From Acanthochlamys bracteata (Eukaryota > Streptophyta > Magnoliopsida > Pandanales > Velloziaceae): a stretch of DNA of 64,000 nucleotides. Shown one piece after another: positions 44,201 to 56,022 of the stretch. Within the stretch, counting starts at the first letter, position 1; every line of letters starts with the position of its first letter. Location: positions 3,226,501 to 3,290,500 of the forward strand of contig CM034143.1 of the NCBI GenBank assembly GCA_019914995.1, read 5' to 3'. Both the position numbers and the translations under genes were made by a program. Below the pieces are notes generated by a model. It was given only the letters and a program-made list of their open reading frames with translations. It searched no databases and was not told the origin of the DNA.

Positions 44201-44990
44201 CGGCTACATGAATCCGTTTTCTCAATTTCGTTCGATTTAGAAATCAGATCCAGCGAAAGATCCAATTCCTCTAGATCCTTCGCCACCATCTTAAGCCAAG
44301 TTAAGTTTGGATTAACCCTTTTTCTCCTAAACCTAATCTCATATTTTAACCTTTGTTAAAAAATGATATAATTTCTGAAGTAATTCATTCTTGTTTTCAT
44401 ACATTCTCATAGGAACAAACAGAGTTCTCGTTCCTTTAGGAATTTGGCATGATGCAAATACCATCCCTTCCCACCTTTTACACAATTCCAATAAACCATA
44501 GACATCAAAACTACGACAAGTTAAAAAATGAGTCAACTAACACCAGCGCATAATGACATCTCAAAATAAGAAAAAGCAAACAAAATTTCTTGAAACATCT
44601 CACCAATTCAGCAAAACCAAAACTGCCAGCATAAACAATGAAAGTAGACTGAATGGAGAGCAATTGAGCATAATCTCTATACCAGTCCCCTGTCTTTGGG
44701 TGCCGGCTATAAGACGGTACGTCGAACGTAGGAGCAAGGTTCATCCCACGGTATCGGCGGCGTTGATCGGTTGTGCAGCTGAGGAGCCGCGTAATTGGTC
44801 CAGGCTGTTTTGCCTTGCGGTGACTGTGTACAAGTCCCACTGTCTGCCAATCAAAATAGTCCTGACACTCCGTTGAGAACAGAGTATGGATCCGCCACGG
44901 AGCACGCTGCTCTGCGCTCTCTGCCGCCACTACGGCCGCTGCTGCTGTTAAGGACAGCAGCATCATCACTGCCGCCGCCGAGCGGGCCAT
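38257..44990 (-). CDS. SERGT1: Peptidyl-serine O-alpha-galactosyltransferase
   Basis: Adds a single alpha-galactose to serine in Ser-Hyp repeats of extensin-type cell-wall glycoproteins in the secretory pathway. Exons (minus): 44990-44683, 42864-42694, 42099-41856, 41770-41570, 41428-40929, 40408-40244, 40155-39912 and 38769-38257. All have GT..AG introns and add up to 2346 nt, 781 residues, without a break. An Ala-rich signal peptide (MARSAAAVMMLLSLTAAAAV) is followed by two homologous glycosyltransferase repeats. Each has RIHTLFSTEC/KIHTLFSTEC..YFDWQTVGL, WYPAINKP, an ILDADMI block with its DxD metal site, an IGCDN/RGCDN block, CDKVGG, then GDIY..GWISEMYGYSFGAAE. A hydrophobic span near residue 750 (CFVGLWAIAVLGFLAVV) and a basic tail suggest a membrane anchor close to the carboxy end. 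GC-rich exon 1 contrasts with the AT-rich introns. Function is by family resemblance to Arabidopsis SERGT1. Confidence 0.95.
44152..44345 (+). repeat. SINE/LINE-tail-like dispersed repeat
   Basis: In the first intron of the galactosyltransferase gene, an aacaacgacgacgacaacaa tract is followed by 'gccttgatcccacttgagta' and 'ggtcggctacatgaatcc'. This AAC-repeat plus GGTCGGCTACATGAATC combination is a widely dispersed short repeat in plant genomes, usually described as SINE-like. Its ends were not resolved. Confidence 0.45.
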
Positions 44991-46566
44991 GGAAGGAAAC
45001 GTCGTACGGCGATAGTGGAGGAGATCTGAAGAGTAGTAGAGATGCTTGGAGATGAAAGTCAATGACCACGGATCGCATGCCTGGTGAACTTTTCACTAAT
45101 TAAATTTATCATAAACATCAGACGAGATGGGGAGAAACAGTGAGAGTGGCTTCATTTCTCTATTTTCTAATAGGGGGTAGCTGAGGGCGTGCTTTCAAGC
45201 TGAGTTCGTCAAAGTGAATTTTTAAAATAAAATTATTAAAAATAAAATTAATCAAAAATTAATAATTAATAATATAAAATAAAATTTTGATAAATATAAA
45301 ATTTGATGTAAAAATAAAAATAAAATTTAAATATATAAATGCAATCAAAATATTAAAAAAAATAAAATTTGATGATAATTAAAATATGCTTTGAGAGACC
45401 GTATTTTAATTTTTTCGATAATATTTTCTATTAAATGGTCCTTTTTTTGTTTCTACAAAGCTTTTATGAGGTGGCTCATTCAAATGCAAATTTTTTTGCA
45501 TTGTTTGATAACAAGATTTTAGAAAATAGATGAAGGTGAATTAGAAATAAGATGAAGATAAAGCTAAGTGAAAATTAATAATTTAATGTTATTGTGTTTG
45601 GATATATTACTAACATAAAATATTGAATTAAATCAATTAAACCTAAAAAGAATATAGAAGTTATAGTTATTAATAAAATGTAAACCAAAAGTATATCATT
45701 TCTCTAACGATTTATTAAGTACTAATTATTTGAAGCTTCAACACCAGCTAGCCTGTTGTTTTCATACAATAAAAGTTACATAAACTGAAACAAACATTAT
45801 AGGGCGAGTTGATCATACGAAAATTTACATGATGGACAAAATTTATACACCAAGAAGAGATTCTGATCTTCAAAACTTCAACATAATAGATGATGATACA
45901 TAGCTGTCAAATAAAAGTTTTCATATTACTCACCGTATACGTACATGTAACAAATATAATTCAAATGCAAGATACATAATAATGGCTCTTCTTAGCAGCA
46001 GCAGAAGAGGAAGTCTAATATTTCTTTACACATCTCACAGCAGAAGCAACAACAAGCCATGAACACAATGCATCAAGAAATTACTCACAGTTTCAATCGA
46101 TAAAACTAGATTCTATACATCAAGGGCGAGAACAAACCAGTTTTCTCTCTATCATATGACTACTATTACTGATTTAGATAGTCACCAGTGCTAACAAATC
46201 CGAAATAAGCTATCCGTTCAATGTAGTATCTTTATGGTCTCAGAATTTTCATCATTGGACAGAATTATGACCATGACCAAAATAGTATAATATCATGCCC
46301 TTATATGCAATATCATTGGGCTGAATTAATACCATGCACATTTCATAATTGACTTGATATGCAACCATCAATTCACATGTGTAGCAACTAAGAACTCTTG
46401 CTAGCATCCATTTCAATACAAAAAAAAAAAAAATTCTAGACCATGTAGTACTAGATAGCTTTCAGATTATTATCACAAATCTGAAATGTAGTCATCCCTT
46501 TATATGCATAGCATCCAAACTTGGGGTGACATTTTTGAATTGGTGGGTCCATTTCGATCGACCCAC
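44991..46566. other. galactosyltransferase upstream and AT-rich spacer
   Basis: Promoter side of the galactosyltransferase gene followed by AT-rich DNA (45210-45420 is strongly A-rich on the plus strand). No gene, complete inverted-repeat element or RNA is seen. Confidence 0.45.
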
Positions 46567-47923
46567 TTAGGTCTTGTTTGGATGTGCTGAAACTTTTAAG
46601 CTTTTAAATTAAAGCTGTTTTATGGTACTGTAAGCAGCTTTGAAACTTTTGTTAAAAAAGCGACTTTATATTGAAAAGTGTTTGGATAAATTTTACTGTA
46701 TTGTGTTGTTTAATGCTGAAAGCTAAGTTGAGTGTTTGGCTAAACTTATACTTATTTCTAAATAAAATATATAATGACTGAAATATCCTTAGCTTTATAA
46801 TAATTAATACATTGTAATTTTATAATTTTTTTTTTATACCATTAAGAATTTAATGTATTCTCTTACTCTTGCTTACATAACAATTTTTAATATTAAAATT
46901 TTTTTTTTACTTCAATGTTTCTTGATTTTTGTTTACACATGTTTGTTATATACTAAAATGAAGCCCAACAAAAATTTTTCTTTCAAAGCTTTGGCCTACT
47001 GTCCACAACAAGGTAATGTTTGCAACGATAGGAGGAAAAGGAAAAGAAAAGAGCTTGGTCCAGTTAAAACATCGCAAACATTATTCCAAACTGATGCCAA
47101 TCACAGCTACAATATACACCCCAACTCTATAAATTCAAGAATCTGCATATACTTGCCCAATAAAAAACACAAACTATCCACAAAAAATGATACAAATAAT
47201 AAAAATAACCCAAAGAAATTCAGATCCATTACAGCAACAACTTATGGAGATTTTTAACAACAAACGTCTGCATCGTGTGATCTCATCTAAGGGAAAGTGT
47301 TCACTAAAGAACAATGTAGCTTCCTTGGTTTCTTCACGAATATTGATCCTATAGTTTCAGTGTGCTTCAAATCAGCACAGAGAAGAACTACTTTGGAAAT
47401 TCGTACACAAAAGACTAAAATCAAGCCTCCTCATTTCAGCTTGTTTTTTCTGTAGTGCTTCTCCAAGTGCTCCAGCTAACTTTGTCACCAATAATTACCT
47501 AACAAAACGGAGCAATAATACTTCACAAAATAATTTTCCAAATTTTGATAACTACATGTCATGCTATGTCCTTGAACTGGACAAAAACTACAATATGCTC
47601 ATCTCGGCATATCTGCATATGAATAAAGTCCTTAAATGTCGCCATGCACTCTCCTCCATTTCGAAATGGTGGTAACCAAGTAGTCTTAACTAAGTACCAC
47701 AAAAACTGTACCATGGAAAATATCGCTTAAATTCTGTATGTTTCACTATCAATACTACTTAAAAATAGATTGAGCAAGGTGAAGTTCTTTGTCCATCTTC
47801 TCTCTGTGACAAAGAAGAACCTTAGATAGTTTATATTGATATTTACTTGGAGTTTCTTGAAGTATTTTAGCTTTCTACTTAAATTTGCCAAGATTGCATT
47901 TATGTTAACATACTTCAAGATTA

Positions 47924-48157
<234 letters not shown>

Positions 48158-48313
48158 TAGAGATTAAATACATATCAAAATTTAGATTTTCAAGCTTCAA
48201 CTCTGCTGAAAAATGTGAAGAAAAAGATGAAACTTTTGTACCTGTTAGAAACTACACCATTCAAAATGCTCTTCAAGATAATTAACTATGCTAAAAACAC
48301 AACAATAGCAAAC

Positions 48314-48700
48314 CTTCTTCTTGAAATCATTATTCTGAGCCTTAATTGCTTTAGCAAGCAAGTAAGGCAAGGTCTCCTGATCTCCTTCTACACCGCTTCA
48401 AGGTTGACGCCATCAATCGCTCAGATTCTTGTAGCAGAGAAACAAGTGGCGATCGTGGGCACTCACCGCCCCCACCAATGTCTCGCCGCCGTAATCCGAC
48501 CGTGAAAACCCGAACTCCTTCTCCAGTCTGCCGCCACGGCCGCCTCTCCTGTTAACACGGCAAAGATACGATGGCCTGCTCTGCTCACCGCCTGGACTCG
48601 AGCTGGGTCTTTCGCCGCAACTTTCGTAGGGATGGATCGGGGGATTCGGGGGCGAAGGTGCGGCGGCGCGGAAGCAACAATGGCGTAGGAAGGTCTCTCG
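48314..48700 (-). pseudogene. captured sucrase/ferredoxin-like exon fragment
   Basis: On the minus strand one frame reads EFGFSRSDYGGETLVGAVSA, then HDRHLFLCYKN. After a frameshift and stops, another reads EGDQETLPYLLAKAIKAQNN, ending DFKKK just before a GT donor at 48313-48312. This order matches the start of plant sucrase/ferredoxin-like (thioredoxin-like ferredoxin) proteins, where an (E)FGF.R block precedes LVGTV...RHVFLCYK and a LP.LLAAA..A....KKK helix. The GC-rich DNA to the right (to about 48700) would be its 5' coding and leader region. The downstream catalytic exons are missing. It is a first-exon fragment with at least one frameshift. Confidence 0.7.
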
Positions 48701-49244
48701 CCCGGCGATAGTTAGTTGTGAATCGAATTGAAATTGAAATTTGGGAGAAGTAAAATTTGAGGGATCGAGAGACTTGAGAGACGAAGAAGAAAAAATGGAA
48801 TTGAGTGGAAGGATTGAAGTTTGAGAGACGAACGGATGAATGGAAGTAGGATGAATTGCAGCAAACGAAGGATGCAGGTGAAAAAAATTGATAGGATCGA
48901 CACCGGAAGAGACAACATCGCTTCCGGGGAAGGAGAGAAATCGCGAGAGCGGAGCGAACGAGTGAAGCAGCGAAGAAATGAAAAAAATGTGAAGAAATGA
49001 ATTCAGTTGGGAATATATACGTTTGTAATTATGCTAAATTATCTTGGACAAAATAGACATTCTCCAAACCCAGCGAGAAAAGCTCCGCACGGCTTTGCTT
49101 GAAAAGCTTTGATTCGAAGCTTTTTATTTTTTATCGTTCAAAGTCACATAAAAGAAAAAGCAAAAAGTATCAAATGCTCCTTTCACTGTTTTGTGCTTCT
49201 TTCGGGCTTAAAGCTCGATAAAAGCACAGCCAAACAGGGCCTTA

Positions 49245-49739
49245 GTAATTGAGTAAAATCAGAAAATTTTACTATTTTACACATATCAAATCTAAATGCA
49301 CCCGAATGAATCCAATCTGGATAGCGGCTTACAAACTCGATATCTAAGGCAAAATCTAAGTTGATATGAAGAGCTATATACAGTCAAAATCTAAGGCAAC
49401 TTATCCACTAACGAAGTTTTAAAAAATTAGCAAAATGAGTAGTTAGACCACAACAACTAATGGATTCAACCGAGACATTTATTTGTGCCAAACTTATTTT
49501 CTTCATTCATAAACGTGCCAATCTGTTGCAAGTGCATTAACCAGATGCTTACAAAAGAAGAATAATTTCTCCCACACCTAACATTTGTAAACAAACTACA
49601 ACTAATAGATGCTTCGAACCATTTCGAAAAGAAGTTTGAAAGATGAATAGTTTGAAATGACCCTTTAAATCACTGAGCAAGGGTATGTATGCATTGAAGT
49701 ACCCAGTTTTAAAAGAAAGCCAAAGCTTGAGACACCAAT

Positions 49740-49740
<1 letters not shown>
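49245..49740. other. spacer, nothing recognised
   Basis: AT-rich sequence between the Pack-type element and the dehydrogenase fragment. No gene or repeat is supported. Confidence 0.45.
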
Positions 49741-50953
<1,213 letters not shown>

Positions 50954-50984
50954 TAATATCACGTTTGGTTTATATTCAACATAC

Positions 50985-51480
50985 ATATATGGTCGAGATG
51001 TATTCATATGGTCGCACTTTGGTTAACAGTCATATGGTTGCACTTAGATTAGCAGTAGCGCACATGGGTCAAATATGAGTCATAAGATCAAAATATGATC
51101 ATATATGATTGAAATGCAATCATGCAGTCGCACTTGGGTTAAGAGTAGTCACATGGGTTGCACTTGGGTTAGCACTGGATCTCATGAATCGCATATATAT
51201 GGTAAAAATATGGTCATACGGTCACACTTGGATTAGCACTGGATCGCACATGGGTCGAATATGAGTCATAAGGTCAATATGAGATCATATATGGTCCAAA
51301 TGCAGTCATACGTCACACTTGGGTCAGCATTAGTCGCATAGGTCGCACTTTGGTTAGCATTGGATCACACGAGTCGAATATGAGTCATAAGGTCGATATG
51401 TGATTATATATGATCGAAATGTAGTCATACGGTCGCACTTGGGTTAGCACAGGGTCACACTTAGGTTAGCACTGGGTCTT
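50985..51480. repeat. irregular TCGCAC-rich repeat array
   Basis: The words 'gtcgcacttgggttagcact', 'cgaatatgagtcataaggtc' and 'gatcatatatgatcgaaatg' recur several times. The GAGTCATAAG landmark is at 51077, 51263 and 51382, giving spacings of 186 and 119 bp, so the units are of unequal length. The array lies just inside the left terminus of the PIF/Harbinger element, where subterminal transposase-binding repeats are common. Confidence 0.75.
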
Positions 51481-51729
51481 GTCACAACATAATAATTATA
51501 AAAATAATAAGGTCGAAACATAACAATAATAGAAACACAACAATAAAGACAGAAAAAAAGTTTATCTAATATAAAAATATAGTACAAAATATAACTAAGT
51601 ATAGTACAAAACATAAATAGAGCATAGTACAAAATATAAGTTCTAAAACATAATACGAAATATAAAATAAGTAGATTTCACACCTAAATATAGTATAGTA
51701 AATTTTGCTATATAATACAATACATCCTA

Positions 51730-52826
51730 TTAGTTCTTTTGTAACATCAATAAAGTAAATTCACATTTTGCATCGTGAGGCAGTGAGAAAAAATATATAG
51801 TTTTTTCACTATATAATGCGATAATTGCTCCAACTTTCATCTTCTCCATCAGAGGTACGCTTTCAATCTTCGAAATAACATCAAACATTTGATTTTTCAA
51901 AGTTGCATCATTAGCCAGATATTGAAAACAATTAGCCAATTTTGAAATCTCAACACGCGTCCTTTCACACAGACTAGTCAAGTGTTTCATGGTATTATTG
52001 AAGGCTTACTATACAGTATCACTTATATTGTTCTTCCTTCTATTATTTTTACCTTCAGTCTGATCATTTTGGATTTGCGTACTACTAGTTGAAGTCACAT
52101 TTTTTTGTGCATTATTGATAGGGTTATTACTGGTAGCTCTATTAGAGTGAATATCTCGTTCAATAATTTAATCCCTTAAAGACTAGTATGATTCTTCAAG
52201 GTATGAATCAGTAGCATACGTTCTTTCAATATCAATGTTAATAAATTCCATTTCAGCAGCTATTCCTGAATCAATACTTTCAAAAGCATCACTTACTGGC
52301 TCAGTATGTGCTTCAGCTACTTTGTCAAATATTGTGGATAGATGAGAAAAAATGACTTACCTCTTAAACTTGATGATTGAAGATGGCTATGCATAAACAA
52401 AAATATTCACTATTTAAATAAAATATAAAATAAGATTGAAATAATAAATAGTGAAAGTTATCTTAATTCAGTTGTTTCAAATATCATCTTCACAAACTAC
52501 ACACTTTTTACAAGGATCTCACCCAAAATCAGAAGATAATGGACCAAGCATTTCAGTAATGTCTCTATATTGTCTTTTTAGTAACTTATATCTAGATTGC
52601 TTGTGTTGGACTCCTTTGATTGTGCAATCAGATATTTTGGTACCCATCGTTTTTTCTAAATGTTATATAAATTTACTCCTAAATGTACCATTATTTGTTC
52701 TCATAGTCACATTTTTAACTAGTTTAAGAAGGCATTCAATGAGTTTCTCATCCTCCTTTATTGTTCATACGCGCTTCAGATCCCTATTTCTAATAACGAT
52801 CTTTTTATTGGTGGGCTGAGATTCCA
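51730..52826 (-). pseudogene. PIF/Harbinger Myb/SANT-like protein
   Basis: The accessory DNA-binding protein of plant PIF elements. From ATG 52826 the frame (with one stop near 52780 and others) reads EDEKLIECLLKLVKN, DNGTFRSKFI, a CTIKGVQHKQSRYKLLKRQY block and DFGWDPCKKCVVCED, the trihelix Myb/SANT-like domain. After a likely intron near 52370-52440, an acidic Ser/Glu segment follows. The carboxy part at 51990-51730 contains RVEISKLANCFQYL and ends with TIYFFSLPHDAKCEFTLLML, the conserved IxYFFSLP tail of the family. Broken by stops. Confidence 0.75.
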
Positions 52827-53066
52827 TCTTACACTACCAATATTATAATTACAAAAATTTGTGATTAGTAATTAAACATTAAACATTAACAATATTAGGT
52901 AATGATATAAAATATTATATCATAAGAAAAGTAATGTATAATAGTATTGTAATTCAAATTAGTTAGCACTATGACCATGTGTTATCCAATAGTTCTACAT
53001 TTAACTTGCCAAGTTATCTTGAAAAGCAGACCAAGAATCGGATTTTTTAATATGCGTAATTAATTC

Positions 53067-54260
53067 TCATAGATTTTCGTTTTTGGTGGTGCTAATGACT
53101 TCTATAACCTCTTTCTCAAATGGATCAATTGCCATCTCTCTTCCAATATAATTATGGAGAAGTGCACAAGATGAGATAATCCTACTTTGAGTCTTCAACG
53201 GATAATATGATTTGTCTCTAACAATAGACCATCTTCCTTTAAAAAAATCAAAACACCTCTGAATGACATTCCTTGCAGAAGAATGTTTATTGTTAAACAA
53301 TTCATGTGGTGTTATAGGAGAATTATTCCATTCAGTCAAATAGTATCTCTGCCCTCTATAAAGAGTTAGGAACCCTTCACTATTCATATAGCCATACACC
53401 ACATAAGTAATAATACTATAAGACGACAAAATAATTAAACTTTTAATCAAACATGCATCATGTATGTAGATTATAGTATAACTATTCATGATTATTTATT
53501 ATCTTGAGGCAGTTGAAGGCTATTTCTTCTAAATATAACATCTGTTAATACTCTAGAATCAGTAGCTAATCCTTCCCATTAATGAATAATTATATGAATT
53601 GCATATCTTGGGAACAAACTCTCAAAATATTAGTAGCAATTTCATTTTTTTTTATTCTATATCTAGGCTTGTCTAGCTCCAATACATTGACTTTGATGTG
53701 TGTGCTATCTAACGCCCCCAAGCAATTCTAATACAATAAAATCATATATATATATATATATATATATATAGTTTATTATAAATTAATTATATAATCAATT
53801 ATTTAATATTATATTAGTAGTTTGAATCATTTCCATCTTGCATCAGTAGAGTCCTCAAATACAGGTTTGGGTTTTTGGAGTAAAGTATGATGTAATCTTA
53901 AAACGGCATGTAATACGGCAGTAAATTTTTACTAATTGGCTCCTCACTCCTCACAAATTCTTTTTTATTCACTCTATTTTTGACATGATGTGCACATGTG
54001 TAAAGAAACATGGCAATCATCTCTTCTACTCAGACATTTCTAAATCCACTCAACTTACCCTCAATTTGTAATAAACCACATAATTTATAAAAAGACGTTA
54101 TGTCCATCAGTGTGTTCTCTATACATGTCAAATCAGTGGCAAACACCATCCTTCTTATATTAAACTGTCTAATTTTAAGTTTATTGTATATTCCTAAATT
54201 TGGAATATTGTCTCTCATATTATTTATCATGAGAACCTGATAATGTCAAATAGGTATTGT
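53067..54260 (-). pseudogene. PIF/Harbinger DDE transposase
   Basis: HARBI1-like nuclease that would cut and paste the element. Order on the minus strand: an amino-terminal block (EEMIAMFLYTCAHHVKNRVN, then FVRSEEPIS) at about 54040-53930, and the first catalytic region NCLGALDSTHIKVNVLELDK (about 53690) after an intron containing a (TA)n run. Then come KNEIATNILRVCSQDMQFI and, in the long open frame 53489-53067, GYMNSEGFLTLYRGQRYYLT, NKHSSARNVIQRCFDFFKGR and the LLHNYIGREMAIDPFE block. Stops and frameshifts separate the blocks. The region around the second Asp is decayed. Confidence 0.8.
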
Positions 54261-54753
54261 GACTTTTATTATTTAATTAAAAAATTTTAGATAAAGAAGA
54301 ATAAGTGAAACTAATATTAAAAAATACTCTTCTGGCACTTGATCCATATAGGTCTATTAGAAACATAAAGAAAAATTTAGCTACAACATCAAATTTAGTT
54401 ATCAAAGCAAAAACAAACAAAATGCGAAACACATAAAGAAATAAAAACAAAGTAAATAATCACATCCAACCCAGGTGGCTGGAGAAAGAAAAAGATCCGC
54501 AGCGGACAATGAGATCGACAGCATCATAAATCTATGAGTGGAAAAGGAAGGAGCGGTAGCTATGGAAAGAAAGAGTGTTTAGAAAAATAAAAAGAGAATA
54601 AAAAAAGATATTTTGGGTATTAAAAAAATAATCGTCTAGATAAAATAGATGGGAATCTGGATAAACACCTCCCCGCATGATAATTTAGATTCTCTTATTT
54701 ATGTTAAATTTCCAAAAATTCTATCAGAATCACTCGAACCAAACGCTCTCTAA

Positions 54754-55900
54754 TAGAGTCCCTATTTGACACAAACTCTCTACATGCTAGATCTAGGAGC
54801 CACGCCTAGGACACTTTTTGGTATCTAGGGTGCCTTTTTTAGCACCAAGGATACCATTAAAATGGTGTCCTTGGCACGCTAGCTTTACTAGTTGCTGTCC
54901 AAGCAATAGTCAATTATAGTGGCAAGGCGCCTCCATGCTCCTCCTTTCGGTAGGCACCTTAGGTAAGTTCGATAGTTGATCGCCGATCTCCGGTGTCGGT
55001 GAGATAGTTTTCCCAAAGAAACACCTTTTTTGTGGCAATTCTCTGAATAATGTGTGCATAAGGAGAATGCTTATTTCTACCTTGAGCATCACAATGTATC
55101 GGCACATGATGCAAGTGAATTCATTGGTAGGCTCTCGATCAATCTCCAAAGCACATAAAAGTCAAAACTTGAGATGTCATTCCAGCTGCCTCTCCTAGGG
55201 ACCAAGACACTGCTAATGATGTGTAAGAGCAGTCGAGGCAACAAAGGTAGGTATGTAGTAGAGTGAATCTCCTCTGATGTGAAATAATTTGTGTCTAATG
55301 CCTTTTTGAGGTATTCGATCTTACTCATCCGAACCATTTCCAAGTCTATATATTCAAAAGCAAAGGTAGGTTCCTTAGATTGATGTCCATCTCTATACCA
55401 TATACACCATGGTTGAAAATCTGGAGAAGGTGTTGGGTTTAAGATTTGCATAGAAGTTTCAAACAATCCTCATAGTAGATCTCCGGCCAGTTTTGAAAAA
55501 ATTGCCATCCTTGGAATTCAAAGATATCTTGTACATCCAGTCCGGTATAAGCAAAGTTATAAAAAATGATTTTTAAGGGAGGAAGCACGGTCAACTTATT
55601 GTGCTTTGTGATAGTTGGCTAAGCTTTCTTCCCAACGAATTCTCTTCATCAAACAACACTTCATGCTTCGACATTATGATTTGCAATAAGGATTTTAAGA
55701 AATTTGGTTGAATCGGCTTAGGGCAAGATGGGTTTCGCTCAGTCGTGGGGACAAAGAGGATGAATAGTGGCAAGGGTTTTAATCTCGGTGAGAAAGAATA
55801 AAAGAAGGCTAGGATTACGTAGTTATCAGCTCAATAAGGTAGGAGATAATTTGCAGAGCATTAACACTTAACTAGGAAAAAAGTGTTTTAGTAGCACCCA
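54754..55900 (-). pseudogene. unrecognised decayed retroelement-like ORF
   Basis: Consecutive minus-strand frames at 55773-55591, 55466-55089 and 55149-54910 look like pieces of one protein. One piece reads MSKHEVLFDEENSLGRKLSQ, and a following frame reads YNFAYTGLDVQDIFEFQGWQ with FFQNWPEIYYE. A third reads PDFQPWCIWYRDGHQSKEPT. Aromatic-rich GLDV..FEFQGW segments like these occur at the start of polyproteins of uncharacterised plant retroelements. I cannot name the family, and no reverse transcriptase accompanies it. Confidence 0.35.
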
Positions 55901-56022
55901 GCTAGCTCCTCTAGACTTGGTCGTTAACATTAAAATTCAAAGCTCAAGTAAAATAAATGCAAAATTGAAACCATTTTTAAATTATTTCAAACTAATAAAA
56001 TCACAAATAACACAATCCAAAT

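Larger units (their letters stand above)
50957..54750 (-). mobile_element. full-length PIF/Harbinger element, decayed
   Basis: The left terminus TATCACGTTTGGTTTATATTC and the right terminus, reverse-complemented GAGAGCGTTTGGTTCGAGTG, share the CGTTTGGTT core at equal distance from the ends. Both are flanked by TAA (50954-50956 and 54751-54753), the 3-bp duplication expected of this superfamily. The 3.8 kb interior contains the two standard genes on the minus strand: a DDE transposase (54.26-53.07 kb) and a Myb/SANT-like protein (52.83-51.73 kb). It also has a tandem-repeat array inside the left end. Both genes carry stops and frameshifts, so the copy is non-autonomous now. Confidence 0.82.

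Noticed and set aside
44553-45055. Plus-strand frames of 86 and 107 codons near the galactosyltransferase start
   Set aside because: They are antisense to GC-rich exon 1 of the galactosyltransferase gene, which is long, spliced and conserved.
50985-51480. CRISPR-like or centromeric satellite array
   Set aside because: Unit lengths are irregular (119 and 186 bp), there are no uniform spacers, and it lies inside a transposon terminus.
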